Assembly: GCA_001310555.1 (NCBI GenBank)
Contig: BAXO01000022.1
Location: 1 to 63,022 of the forward strand
Source of the DNA: Bacillus sp. JCM 19058
GTDB taxonomy: Bacteria; Bacillota; Bacilli; Bacillales_H; Bacillaceae_D
Reading direction: 5' to 3'
DNA length: 63,022 nt
A model generated the notes under the pieces. That model was not told the origin of the DNA and searched no databases. It saw only the letters and a program-made list of their open reading frames with translations. A program made the position numbers and the translations under genes. Every line of letters starts with the position of its first letter. Position 1 is the stretch's first letter. This document shows positions 32,012 through 42,223 of this stretch, piece after piece.

Positions 32012-33007
32012 TTGAAAAATAATAAAAGATTGATGGCAATAAGTATCGGATTAGTTTTCATTTCTGCGTTATTAATCGGTTGTGGAAATCAACAAAATCC
32101 TGGTACGAGTGAGGATGAACAGAAATCTGAGGGAGTTACTGAGCAAGGGGAAGGATCGGAAGAGCGTGTCGTCACAGATGCGTTAGGGAATGAAGTACCT
32201 ATACCAGTAAAGCCTGAACGTGTGATTGCTTCTTATTTGGAGGATCATTTAGTTGCTCTCGGAATTACCCCTGTTGCCCAATGGTCTGTCAACGACGGGG
32301 CTTCCGTTCAGCATTATTTACAGGATGACTTACAAGGTGTTCCGCTCATTCCTTTTGATCTTCCGTTTGAAGCAGTCACGAGCTTTGAGCCAGACCTTAT
32401 TATTGTCGGCTCACCGACGGCAGTCGAAGGGGGGAAATACGAGCAATACGCTAAAATTGCCCCAACGTTTGTTTTAGGAAATGAGGAGACTACTGATTGG
32501 CGCAAAGAGCTGCTAAAGGTTGGAGAATTGTTTGGAGAACGGGACAAAGCAGAGGAAGTTCTTCACTCCTATGAGCAAAAAGCAAAGGAAGCAAAAGAAA
32601 AGATTATACAGTCGGTTGGTGAACAGTCTGCCGCAGCCATTTGGATCGTCAATAAAACGGTCTTTATGGTGAGTGAAACGGCGTCGAGTGGAACTGTGCT
32701 GTACGAGGAGCTTGGCCTCACTGTCCCTCCTTTAGTGAAGGAAGTCTCTGCCTCTTCCACAGACGATTGGTCACAGGTTTCTTTGGAAAAGTTGGCAGAA
32801 CTAGATGCGGACCATTTATTTCTCATTAATAGTGATACAGGAGACGGGGCAGAAATGCTTGACGATCCGCTTTGGGCGAATATTCCTGCTGTAAAAAACG
32901 GAAATATCCATGAGTTTGAGCAGGCATCGAGCTGGCTATACAACGGTTCCATTGCGTATCAGCAAATAATGGATGATGTCGTAGAAGTATTGTCAATTGA
33001 GTTTTAG
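32012..33007 (+). CDS. Iron-siderophore-binding lipoprotein
   Basis: An intact 331-residue class III periplasmic-binding-type lipoprotein. Lipobox LIGC places the modified Cys at about residue 24. The mature part has VTDALGNEVPIPVKPERVIA and ITPVAQWSVNDG, the usual start of the fold, then LKVGELFGERDKAEEVL in the long helix region. TTG start follows ggaggcagaata. It lies 240 bases after the permease pair and would deliver a ferric siderophore to it. Confidence 0.9.
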   Translation: MKNNKRLMAISIGLVFISALLIGCGNQQNPGTSEDEQKSEGVTEQGEGSEERVVTDALGNEVPIPVKPERVIASYLEDHLVALGITPVAQWSVNDGASVQHYLQDDLQGVPLIPFDLPFEAVTSFEPDLIIVGSPTAVEGGKYEQYAKIAPTFVLGNEETTDWRKELLKVGELFGERDKAEEVLHSYEQKAKEAKEKIIQSVGEQSAAAIWIVNKTVFMVSETASSGTVLYEELGLTVPPLVKEVSASSTDDWSQVSLEKLAELDADHLFLINSDTGDGAEMLDDPLWANIPAVKNGNIHEFEQASSWLYNGSIAYQQIMDDVVEVLSIEF

Positions 33008-33153
33008 TACTGCCGGATTGGGGCGACTGCAGCGCGGATTTATTCGGCATCTAGTGAGAAATGGACCTTTAACAAATGGAATCTTAAAATGGATGTAAGA
33101 CACTCATGGTAGTAATGAGTTATGATAGGTAAAGGGGTATGCCACGCTTTAAT

Positions 33154-33168
33154 TTACAATAATTGTAA
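33154..33168. promoter_or_regulatory. Fur/PerR-like palindrome upstream of AraC gene
   Basis: TTACAATAATTGTAA is a perfect 7-1-7 inverted repeat 33 bases before the AraC start. It fits the Fur-superfamily layout, closer to PerR (12 of 14) than to the Fur consensus. Confidence 0.55.
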
Positions 33169-33201
33169 TTAACAATTTTTGCGAAATGGAGTAGAAGCAA
33201 A

Positions 33202-34159
33202 ATGGTAGATTTCCATCATAACTTTCATTTGTTTTTCGACGAATTCGGGCTACAGCAGCAAAGAGCAAATGGTTCAGAACCAATGAATTTGCATACGCAA
33301 ATTGGAGATGGAATCATGCGCCGATTTGTTCCGCGCCCCGATCTCGATATCGTATTTTCTGACATGACGTTTCATAGCGACTTCCTTATGCCGCTAACAA
33401 CGAGAACGCCAATGGTTGAGCTTCACTATTGCTTGCAAGGAACGAGAGTCATCCATGTCGAACGAAATCAATACGAGTTTGTTCCCGGCATGTGCGCACT
33501 TCAGCTAATTGGCGAAGGGAGCGTACAGTTCGAATATACCGGAGATCAGCCTATCAGGAGCTGTCAGTCGGGATCCCCGTTTCGACCTTCCATCATTACA
33601 TGGAGGATATTTCGGGTGCCAGGTATCTTGACTTCTTTAGTCTTCTCGGGCGAAAGCATTTCGCCTTTTTCATGAGTCCATCGATCCGGCGGCTGATGTA
33701 ATCATTAGACGGTTGACTCAGTCCGTGCAAACACGCGACATCAATAACCTAGAGCTTGAGTGCAGTGTGCTGGAGCTCCTGTCTTCGGCCTTTCGAGCGC
33801 TTCTTTTCGAGCCGAAGATTCGAAGATTATCCGGCATCGAAAGGCAAAAAATAGAGCGGGCGCGTGAAATTATGCTGGAACGTATGGCGAATCCCCCTTC
33901 GCTAGTGGAACTGTCTCGCATGATTGGTCTTAACGACAACAAATTAAAAATTGGTTTTAAAGAGCTATACGGGACGACTGTATTTGGTTATTTGAGGGAA
34001 AAGCGTCTGGAAAAAGCCTTTCTCCTTTTACAGCAAGGAAACTTGAATGTGAATGAAACGTCGCTTACGGTAGGTTATTCCAACCCCAGTTACTTTTCGG
34101 AAGCCTTTCGGGACAAATATGGCGTGAATCCCGGAAACTTGCGTAGACGTTCATTTTAA
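33202..34159 (+). CDS. AraC family regulator, PchR-like (frameshifts)
   Basis: About 319 residues after frame changes near 33555-33562 and about 33673-33680. The C-terminal domain has LSRMIGLNDNKLKIGFKELY and VNETSLTVGYSNPSYFSEAF followed by DKYGVNPGNLRR. The N-terminal part, with ELHYCLQGTRVIHVE and FEYTGDQP, matches the PchR/YbtA type that senses ferric siderophores. It directly follows the siderophore-binding protein gene and probably activates the uptake operon when the siderophore is present. Confidence 0.83.
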
Positions 34160-34192
34160 TTTGCGACGTTTATAATCGTAAAAATTGTTTGA

Positions 34193-34226
34193 TTGAAAGA
34201 CTGTTCTTCGGAGCAGTCTTTTTTTG
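34193..34226 (+). terminator. Rho-independent terminator
   Basis: Stem aagactg/cagtctt followed by seven T residues, just after the AraC gene. Confidence 0.75.
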
Positions 34227-34397
34227 CTTGAATCGATTACTCCCTGTGACCACGAAAATATTCCGCCTAGTGGTAGAGAAGGAATCGAGTCGGTTGTATT
34301 CTAAAAAATAGGAAGGCCTTCCGGAAGAATCGCTGCTGGCTCAAATCGTCAGTGACATTCTTAATCAAGCGTATGATGTGATATTGGAGGGAGAGCA

Positions 34398-34572
34398 ATG
34401 ACAATAAAACGGGGTGACCAAATTATTGGAGTTGCCGGAAAAAGGCGTGGACAGGTGGCGATCTCCTCCTTGTTGAATCTCTTAGCGCCAGTTTCACGCT
34501 GGTGGTTTTATCCTTACGTCTACTTCATTTTGAAAGAGTTGTTGGAACACACTGCGTCCTCGGCTTTGTAGA
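34398..34572 (+). pseudogene. Possible remnant of an ABC exporter gene
   Basis: A reading with a good ribosome binding site (gagggagagcaATG) gives MTIKRGDQIIGVAGKRRGQV then AISSLLNLLAPVSRWWFYPY and VYFILKELLEH, then stops. The layout resembles the first helix of ABC exporter permease-ATPase fusions. About 170 bases only, with no continuation, so it looks like a decayed gene. The rest of 34227-34756 contains nothing else I can name. Confidence 0.35.
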
Positions 34573-34756
34573 TGGAGTGTAGCTGATCCGCAGGAGCGTT
34601 ATCGCCTTGGCCACTAGATCACGTTTATCACGCTTGAACGTGGATTTATCACATTCGTAGCGTACTTGAACAGCGAAACCCGAATTTCCGACCCACTGAC
34701 AGCGCCAAAACGACGGCTTTATTTGAAAGACTTGAATTGAAATGGAGGTTGAGCAT

Positions 34757-35621
34757 ATGAAGGATTATACCATAGTGTTAAATGATGGAAGGAACCTTGG
34801 GTGCGCAGAATATGGTCAAAGTGATGGTGAAGCGATCTTTGTCTTCCATGGAACTCCGGGAGCGCGTTACCAAATTTACGCTGCTCGACTGGAATCTATT
34901 GCAAAGCAAGGTCCAGTCCCATTACGAATCCTCGTACCGGAACGTCCAGGGTACGGGTTGTCAGATGCAAAAGCGGGAAGAACACTTCATGATTGGTGCC
35001 AGGATCTTGAAACATTGGTTAACGAAATTGGTGTTGACCGTTTTTCTATTGTAGGTTTTTCCGGCGGGGCGCCTTATGCTCTTGCCTGTGGGTATAAAAT
35101 GCCATCGCGTGTTCGGAAAGTTGCCGTTATTTGTGGAATGGGTCCGATCGATATCCTTGGCCAAGAAGATTTCTGTCTCTCTACAGAAGAGAAGGTTTGT
35201 CTGCAGGGTCCTGAATTCACCCGTGCGTATATGACTCAGCTAACAAATATGGTCAATGCTGACTCAGACCGCTTTACGGAATATTATATCGATAACCTTT
35301 CAGAATTGGATCGGAAATTAATTTCGGATGATCTGGTTCCCGTTCTTAAACAATCGGCTACCGAAGCAGTCCGGCAAGTGGAAGGAATGGTAGATGATTA
35401 TGTGATTTTTGGTCAACCGTGGAACATCCCACTGCAAAAAAATTCACGTGCCTGTTATGTTCTGGCACAGTGACGCCGATCAGGTTGTACCGATTCGCCA
35501 TGCGGATTACCTGGCGTCTGTCATCCCGAACGCGAAAGTGAGGCGGATGCAAAACTATGATCACTTTGGCTCGTTTTTAGCTGTACAACCTGAACTTTAT
35601 AACTTTTTAACTTCAAATTGA
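34757..35621 (+). CDS. Alpha/beta hydrolase (frameshift)
   Basis: About 288 residues. The oxyanion region is VFHGTPGARYQ, the nucleophile elbow is VGFSGGAPYALA (Ser, about residue 106), the acid is in WHSDADQVVPIRHA and the histidine in NYDHFGSFL. A frame change is needed at 35437-35443 (A7); the repaired reading is NIPLQKIHVPVMFWHSD. ATG 34757 follows aatggaggttgagc. Substrate not predictable. Confidence 0.85.
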
Positions 35622-35838
35622 GGGGTAAACCATAACGCGAAGTCACCGCATAGATTGGCAGCATAAAAATGTTGGTAGTGGATTCGTTTAAGAATGTCTC
35701 AATAAGCACAGATTACTAAATAAAAAAAAGGAGAGCAAAAGTGTACTGTTGAATAAATAATTTACGGATTGTGCTTTGCGGCGATAGTAGTAAGCGAATT
35801 TGCCAACAAAAAAAAGTTGCGAATAAAAATAAAGGGTG

Positions 35839-36305
35839 ATGTTAGTGGTTAAAAAGCAATTTCTATTGGATTCATTAAAGTTACTAATAAAGGAAGCTTT
35901 TGAAGGACCGGGTGAAGAAGGTAGCTACTATGTTACCTCAAATTCTAATACTGGACTGTTTGGCACTCTAGAGTCTATCAATGCGACAATTGCATCAAAA
36001 TCAACATCGTTATCTGGAGCTACAATGCTGCGCATGTATATCATATTTGTTATTACTTAAAAGTTACTAATTCGGACTTCACTTCTACCCCAATAGAGTA
36101 TAATGACGATGAGAGCTGGGCAATAAAGACTGTTGAAGATACGGAATGGAAGCAAATACTAGACGATTTACACCATGAGTATAAGAAATTCTTAAAAACT
36201 ATTGATGGAGTAGATGAGTGGAGAGAAGCCGACGTAACAGTTGCCTTACAAACATTAGCGCATACAGCCTATCATTTAGGTTCCATTAGACAAATGATTA
36301 ACTAA
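35839..36305 (+). CDS. DinB family protein (frameshift)
   Basis: A DinB/YfiT-like four-helix metal-binding protein of about 155 residues. After a frame change near 36021-36026 the reading is GATMAAHVYHICYYLKVTN, with the histidine of the second helix, and it ends LQTLAHTAYHLGSIRQMIN, the hallmark HxxxH helix with Gly-Ser-Ile-Arg-Gln. The protein is short at its N-terminus compared with some relatives. DinB proteins are often thiol-dependent transferases or stress proteins. Confidence 0.8.
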
Positions 36306-36561
36306 GGAATGCAGTCATGCTTATTAACAAATGAGTGTGATTGTAAATCAAAATAAAAAAAGTCGATTGCCATTACGATAAGGAATCGAGGGTGAACATA
36401 TAAAACCTTCGAAATGTTAAATCCATGAAATGGCCTTATTGATAAAAAAACGGGAGCTCATTGCTACGTCTGAAACAAATTCTTGTAAATTGGTTGAATT
36501 TGTCAGATCATTTTATTTATGTAATAATGCAGTACACTATACTTAAAAGTGAGGGCTGAAA

Positions 36562-36924
36562 ATGCAATCTGTTAGCCAAGAACGCCAAACATTATCGATA
36601 AAATCGATGCAGTCAACTTTAAGCAAACTCGAAAATGCCTACAAGAATATGACTGAGAAAGGATTAAACACAGCCCTCGTTCAGAAACGATGGGATGCAG
36701 TGAAAATTGGCTTAAATAGTCTAGAAAATGCTTGGCAAGGAACAGAATTTTCATACGAAGAGGAAACAATCCTCGAAGCCCGTAATGTTTTAGTTGATAT
36801 CCTTCCATCTATTGAGAAGCAATATGAAAAAGCTAATGATGGTAGTTCTCAGAAGACGCTACTTGAAAGACGCATTACTTCCACTGAATTAGCTATAGAT
36901 GCTCTTGATGCCCATATCAAATAA
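36562..36924 (+). CDS. Small all-helical protein of unknown function
   Basis: An intact 120-residue reading preceded by aagtgagggctgaaa. It is rich in Leu, Glu, Lys and Ala with heptad-like spacing: TLSIKSMQSTLSKLENAYKN, then AVKIGLNSLENAWQGTEFSY, and LVDILPSIEKQYEKANDG. The second part repeats the start of the first weakly, suggesting a helical hairpin. No signal peptide, no membrane segment, no family recognised. It stands alone between a DinB gene and a terminator. Confidence 0.65.
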   Translation: MQSVSQERQTLSIKSMQSTLSKLENAYKNMTEKGLNTALVQKRWDAVKIGLNSLENAWQGTEFSYEEETILEARNVLVDILPSIEKQYEKANDGSSQKTLLERRITSTELAIDALDAHIK

Positions 36925-37400
36925 ATGGTATTCTACTTCATCGCCTTTGCCTAACGAAAATTCACGGTAGATAAATACTTGAATGTATTTAGTGAGTTTT
37001 TCGTTGACCATTAGTTGGTTAAGTACCAGTAACCAGTCACGAATATGCCCACCACTTGAAGCTAACGAACAAGTAAATACAAAGGTTAAAGGAGTGCATT
37101 CTCATTACGGAGTGCGCCTTTTTTTCGTTACCTAAAGAAACTTGAATTGACGCTTTTAGTAAATTTGGTAGATTACTGGAATCGATTGCATATCTTTCAT
37201 TTTGATGCAAAGTCATTATCAGAACAGATCTTGCCAACAATATTAATCTTTGATACAATCGAAAATGAGATTCATTATCAATTGATGGTTTTAGCGGATT
37301 GAACTTGAAACGATAGCTGTTGCTGCTGGTATTCAAGCTTCCGAGGGATTTTAAGGTTGTGCACACATTCGTAAAGTAGGAACAAAAGGAGAATAGGAGA
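36925..37400. other. Intergenic region with terminator and Fur box
   Basis: No plus-strand gene. A hairpin aaaggagtgcattc...gagtgcgccttttttt at 37090-37127 looks like a terminator. A Fur box at 37266-37280 is listed separately. A minus-strand open reading across this region has no ribosome binding site and is not supported. Confidence 0.5.
37266..37280 (+). promoter_or_regulatory. Fur box upstream of the second siderophore uptake operon
   Basis: TGAGATTCATTATCA matches the Fur consensus at 12 of 14 defined positions. It lies about 120 bases before the binding-protein gene. Confidence 0.7.
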
Positions 37401-38390
37401 ATGAAGAAACTACTCGTTATGATCATAGCTGCCCTGTTTGCAGTGACCGCTTGTGCAGAAAAAGGTAAAGAGAATCATGAGAATTCAAGTGAAGGTGCGT
37501 CGTCAGCGCAAATAACGATCGAGCATGCACTGGGGACTGAGACATTCGATACGCCACCGGAGCGGGTCGTTATTTTGGAATGGAACTACGCTGAGGATTT
37601 GCTTGCCTTAGGTGTGCAACCAGTAGGATTGGCCGATGTGGAAGGCTTTAAGAAGTGGGTGAAAATAAACAAAGAGCTTAGTGAAGATGTTGTCGATGTT
37701 GGGACTCGTCAAGAGCCGAATTTAGAAGAGATTGCAAAGCTAAATCCAGATGTGATTATAACGCTTGCGGAGAACCACGAAGGTATCCAAACCGATTTGG
37801 AAAAAATCGCACCAACGATTTTCTATGATGCCTCTTCGGAAAAAGTAAGCGATGATTTATATGGGAATATGATCGATTGCTTTAAAATGACTGCGAAACT
37901 ATTGCAGAAAGAAAAAGAAGCTGAGGAAGCGTTAGCTCATTTGGAAGAAAAATATCGTGAAGCTAAGAAGGAAATCGAAGAATTAGACCTGCCGACGAAG
38001 CAATTTGTGTTTACTCAAGCGTATAGTGCGAACCAAGCGCCTTTATTTCGATTATTTACAAGCAACTCTACCGTTAGCCACGTGTTAGAGAAGGCTGGAT
38101 TAGAAAATGCGATTACTGAAGATAACACGGCTGAGTGGGGGTTTATCGAAGCTAATGTTGAAGGTCTAGCAGCGTATCAGGAAGCGGTCCTCATTCATGC
38201 AGTACAGGAGGACGATCCGTTATTTGATAACCTGGCCAATAACGAATTATGGAAGAACTTATCATTTGTTCAGGAAAATCAGTTGTATGATATTGGTGGT
38301 GATACGTGGACGTTTGGCGGGGTTCTTTCCGCTGAGACACTGATCGATAACCTATTAAAGGCATTAAAAGGGGAGCATGATGAATCGTAG
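37401..38390 (+). CDS. Iron-siderophore-binding lipoprotein
   Basis: An intact 329-residue FhuD/FecB-type lipoprotein. Lipobox TAC gives the modified Cys at about residue 18. The mature part has FDTPPERVVILEWNYAEDLL and VQPVGLADVEGFKKWV, then LNPDVIITLAENHEG and PLFRLFTSNSTVSHVLEKAG. It belongs to the group binding hydroxamate or citrate-type ferric chelates. ATG follows aaaggagaataggag. The stop overlaps the start of the double permease gene, and a Fur box lies upstream. Confidence 0.92.
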   Translation: MKKLLVMIIAALFAVTACAEKGKENHENSSEGASSAQITIEHALGTETFDTPPERVVILEWNYAEDLLALGVQPVGLADVEGFKKWVKINKELSEDVVDVGTRQEPNLEEIAKLNPDVIITLAENHEGIQTDLEKIAPTIFYDASSEKVSDDLYGNMIDCFKMTAKLLQKEKEAEEALAHLEEKYREAKKEIEELDLPTKQFVFTQAYSANQAPLFRLFTSNSTVSHVLEKAGLENAITEDNTAEWGFIEANVEGLAAYQEAVLIHAVQEDDPLFDNLANNELWKNLSFVQENQLYDIGGDTWTFGGVLSAETLIDNLLKALKGEHDES

Positions 38391-40373
38391 TGTTAAGCTA
38401 ATCGCTGGTGTACTTGGATGCGTGCTGCTATTTCTCCTTTTCGCATCCATTCACCTCAGCCAGGGTCAGTCCTCACCGGGTTATCTTTCGTTTTGGCTAG
38501 GCCTTTTTCAAGACGATCAGCAAATGACTTTTCTATTATACAATCGCATGCCGCGCTTTGTTATTGGCTGCTTGGCAGGTGCAGCATTAGCTGTTGCTGG
38601 GATGCTTATGCAAACGATGACGAAGAACCCGTTAGCGAGTGCGAGCACACTTGGCATTCATGCGGGTACTTATTTTTTTTGTCGTTGCCGCAGCCATCTT
38701 CTTTCCACAGCTCAGCGGCAAATTTCCGTTGCCGGTTGCATTTGTTGGAGGGATCGTGGCCGCTTCGATCGTCTGGCTGTTAGTCGGGAAAACACTTGAT
38801 CCGGTAAGGGTGGCATTAACGGGCTTAATTGTCGGTATGCTGTTTTCCTCCTTCACCGGTGCGTTGCAGCTGCTCTTTTCAAATGAGATCGCTGGTTTAT
38901 TTTTATGGGGTTCCGGTACGTTACTACAATTGGACTGGTCTGGAGTACAGTTTGCTTGGCCATGGCTTCTCGTGACGATGACCGCCGCGCTTTTATTTGG
39001 CAAGAAATTAGATATCCTTTTACTCGGTGAAGAGACAGCGATTGGCCTCGGTGAAAAGGTCGGAACGATTAAAATTGTCGGCTGGCTAATGGCAATTTTA
39101 CTCGCGGCGACTACGGTTGCTGTTGTTGGACCGATCGGTTTTGTTGGGATTATTGCACCACATCTTGTTCGTTTACTAGGTTTTAGACATCACCGCAGTA
39201 TGATTGTTGGTAACATTTTCTTTGGTGCGCTGCTTTTAATCGGTGCGGATATTATCGTTCGCCTAATTTCGCAAACTCAAGAGCTGCCAGTCGGAGCAAT
39301 GACTGCCATCATAGGGGGTCCTTGGTTAATTTATTTAGCCATTAAAATGAGCAAGGGGCGAAGAGGTAAAGCAGCTGCTTTAAATGGGGTAGACTTGTTT
39401 TCGAGAAAATGGGTGCCCCATCTCCTTTTATTATGTGTAGGGCTTCTCGTCTTGTTTGTCAGCGTCTTGTTTGGAGGAACAGCGTTTACGCCATTACGAG
39501 ACATTGTACAAGAGCTCGCCCATAATGTATATGTATGGGATTTTCGAATTCCCCGTGTTATCGTGAGCTTCCTCGTTGGAATGCTAATGGCGGCAAGCGG
39601 TGTTATTTTGCAAGCCGTTTTGCGTAACCCTTTAGCAGACGCTTCAGTGCTCGGTGTAACATCAGGGGCAGGAATGATGGCGATGTTAATATTCGTTGTG
39701 TTTCCTGGTATTTCGATCTTCTTTGTCCCAATTGCTGCTTTACTCGGAGCTTTTTTTAGCAATGGCCGTTATTTTACTATTAAGCTCTCGCGGCGGGTTT
39801 CAGCCAATGATGCTAGTCTTGATCGGTGTTTCGATTTCCGCTATATGTCAGGCGTTTATTCAAATTCTTGTTGTCAAATCTAAATTAGGAGTGACTCAAA
39901 GCTTAACTTGGTTGTCAGGGAGTACGTATGGTAGCTCATGGGACGACGTGACGATTGCTATGGTTACGATCCTCTTATTTTTACCGATTGCTTATTATTT
40001 TTCGAAAACATACGATGTTCTGTTGTTTGGAGATGAACTCGCGATCGGTTTTGGCTTGAAGGTTGCTAGAGTGAGGTTATATTTAATCGTTGTCGGTATT
40101 TCTCTGTCCGCGATCAGTGTGGCACTTGTCGGCACGATCGGCTTTATCGGCTTATTAGCACCGCATGCGGCAAGGCATATGGTAGGAGTGAGGCATGTGT
40201 ATGTCTTTCCGATCAGTCTTTTACTAGGAGGAATTCTTTTAACTGTTGCAGACTTTCTCGGTAGGTATTTGTTAGCACCAAATGATATCCCAGCCGGGTT
40301 GTTAGTGTCGTTAGTCGGTGCTCCTTACTTGCTTTATTTATTAAGGAAAGCAGGAAAGGTAGCGTTAAAGTAG
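38377..40373 (+). CDS. Fused double iron-siderophore permease, FhuB-like (frameshifts)
   Basis: Two FecCD permease units in one chain of about 665 residues, as in FhuB. Unit 1 has NRMPRFVIGCLAGAALAVAG, MQTMTKNPLASASTLGIHAG, GEETAIGLGEKVG, PIGFVGIIAPHLVRLLGF and LPVGAMTAIIGGPWLIYLAI. Unit 2, from about residue 340, has FRIPRVIVSFLVGMLMAASG, LQAVLRNPLADASVLGVTSG, GDELAIGFGLKV, TIGFIGLLAPHAARHMVG and IPAGLLVSLVGAPYLLYLL. Frame changes are needed at 38670-38677 (T8) and near 39751-39757 (T7). It overlaps the binding-protein gene. No ATPase follows; the one at 28783 may energise this permease. Confidence 0.92.
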
Positions 40374-40840
40374 ACGGCATTTAATTAAACGATTGATTAA
40401 AATTCATCCACCTTGTAAGCGCAGGAAAATGAGCTATTCATGACTTTTCTAGGTCATAGTATGGGCATGTGAGGAAGGTCCGTTGAATGGAGGCGGACGC
40501 GATATCAATATAGGTTGAAATAATGAATAAAACGATTTACTTATGCTACCGCATCGTATATCATGAAAAGAACAAGACTATTTTCCTATAAAAATAGTCT
40601 TTTCTTTATTGTGGAGACAAATTCTGGCTGTATAGGGGATGCGATTGATTAGGATAACAGAATTTGTTTAGTAAGGAGTAGTTATATCGTCTATACAAAA
40701 TGGGGGAAAAACGGTGCAGGAAGGGGATACAAAGTCTATTAGAAAAAATGAGTCCCTGATAGAAGGAAGTAAGTGGAAAATGTCGATACGTTAGTGATAG
40801 GGTGTAGCGTATCTAGTGAACTAAGCGGAGGTGATTAAAC
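40374..40840. other. Intergenic region before the orphan Cas6
   Basis: A terminator-like hairpin aagactatttt/aaaatagtctt followed by ttctttatt lies at 40574-40603. The remaining bases show no supported gene; short readings such as those near 40712-40790 are broken by stops. Confidence 0.5.
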
Positions 40841-41568
40841 ATTCGTATTCAAGTAACGTACCGGGTTGACGAACTGCCTATTAGCTATCGGCTCGTAGTT
40901 TTAAGCTTCTTAAAGGAGGCTTTGAAGAGCGGAGATAGTGCTTATTTTAAGGAAATATATGAAAAAGGAAAAGGGAAAATGAAGCCTTTTGCTTACTCCG
41001 TCTTTTTAAGAGATTTTGAGTATCAAAAAAGGAAAATAAAGCTAAGTGAGCTGGCGATAACGGTTAGTTCGATTGATATGGAGTATATGCTCTATGTATT
41101 CAATGGCATCCAATCGCTTTCAACCTATCAAACAGGAGATCATGTATGGGAACGAACGGGAATTCGGATGCTGAAGGAGTGGGAAGTAAAGAGCGAGACG
41201 ATCTACTGCAAAACGTTGTCACCTATCCTGATTGAAAACAAAGAAAGAAATCCGGTTCATCCTCATGACAGTGAGTATGCGAAGGAATTTCAATATTATG
41301 CTGAGTTGCGGATCCGGGAGTTGAAAGGGAGAGAGCCTTACAAATCAATCGGAGTGGAACCGCTGAATATGAAAAAGGTTGTCATTAAGGAAACGAATTC
41401 AACCTTTCAAAAGCAATGTAAGGAGCAAAGATATTTGATCTTTACGCTTATCGCGGCTATTTCAAGCTGACAGGCCATTCGGAGGATTTACAATTACTAT
41501 ATCAAGTTGGTGTAGGGAAAAGAGCGTCTCAAGGATATGGCTTGTTCGAAATTGAGCGTGAGGGGTGA
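40841..41568 (+). CDS. cas6: Second Cas6 endoribonuclease, orphan, frameshifted
   Basis: The reading VTYRVDELPISYRLVVLSFL then MKPFAYSVFLRDFEYQKRK and YCKTLSPILIENKERNP is characteristic of Cas6 proteins found with type III and some type I systems. After a frame change near 41430-41440 it goes on as DLYAYRGYFKLTGHSEDLQL to the glycine-rich end YQVGVGKRASQGYGLFEIE. About 242 residues. The only in-frame start placed properly after ggaggtg (40827-40833) is an ATT at 40841; the next starts lie well inside the conserved region. It is a different subfamily from the cas6 at 635. No other cas gene is nearby. It may be a decaying remnant or an active second processing enzyme. Confidence 0.8.
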
Positions 41569-42110
41569 TTGGATATCAGTCTTTCAGTTCAAAGCGACTG
41601 GATAAGAAAGCCTATTTAATCGATCTCGCCCGCTTATTGTCTGAAAACAAAGAAAAGAGCACTATTCAATGATTTCTAACGATTAGAAGGCTTGTTTCGA
41701 CTAATGCAAACTTTTATGGATGTCAACGTAGAGGTGTGGAGAGAACGATATGGACTCATTAACGATGAATCGAAGGCTTATTCGAAGGAACAGAAAGATT
41801 TGTCAAGGGTAGTGAGTAACGTGATGGGGAATTTTTCGTTCATTACGGTGGAGTGAACGTTCAGCGATTGAAGTATAAAAAGGAAGACATATTAAAGAAG
41901 AGGCCTTTTGACCTTCAGTATTGTAAGCGCAACCATTCCCTTAAAGTAAATGTAAATTATGGAATGGGGGGCAGGCTACACTTTTGGCATCTGAGGAATA
42001 ATAATTCGCAAGCTTTGCCTTCTGCATTCATAAGGAAGATAATCGGCTGCTTCCTTTTCAGACGAATTTTCTGCTAAATCGAGCCCAGAAAAAAAATAGC
42101 AATTTGTTCG
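41569..42110 (+). pseudogene. Decayed coding sequence downstream of the orphan Cas6
   Basis: Pieces in different frames suggest one or two broken genes: LDKKAYLIDLARLLSENKEK at about 41600-41665, then MQTFMDVNVEVWRERYGLIN and SKEQKDLSRVVSNVMGNFSF at about 41703-41850, then VQRLKYKKEDILKKRPF at about 41856. The first two could form a single small helical protein with frame changes. I do not recognise the family. Position next to Cas6 makes a lost CRISPR-associated gene possible, but nothing in the sequence proves it. Confidence 0.4.
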
Positions 42111-42161
42111 TTATAGTAATGCTCCTTCCACAAAAATGAAGCAGATGGACATATTAAGCAA

Positions 42162-42191
42162 TTTACATACATACAGTATGTATGTTAAAAT
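42162..42191 (+). promoter_or_regulatory. Promoter with embedded palindromic operator
   Basis: TTTACA (42162-42167) and TAAAAT (42186-42191) form a -35/-10 pair with 18-base spacing. The spacer is occupied by a perfect 10-1-10 palindrome, ACATACATAC-A-GTATGTATGT (42165-42185). The arrangement is that of a TetR operator, and a TetR gene ends the operon downstream. Confidence 0.8.
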
Positions 42192-42223
42192 GATAACCAT
42201 AACATGATGGAGGAGAGATGTTC

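Noticed and set aside
37037..37426. 129-codon minus-strand reading over the Fur box region
   Set aside because: It overlaps the start of the lipoprotein gene and a terminator and has no ribosome binding site.
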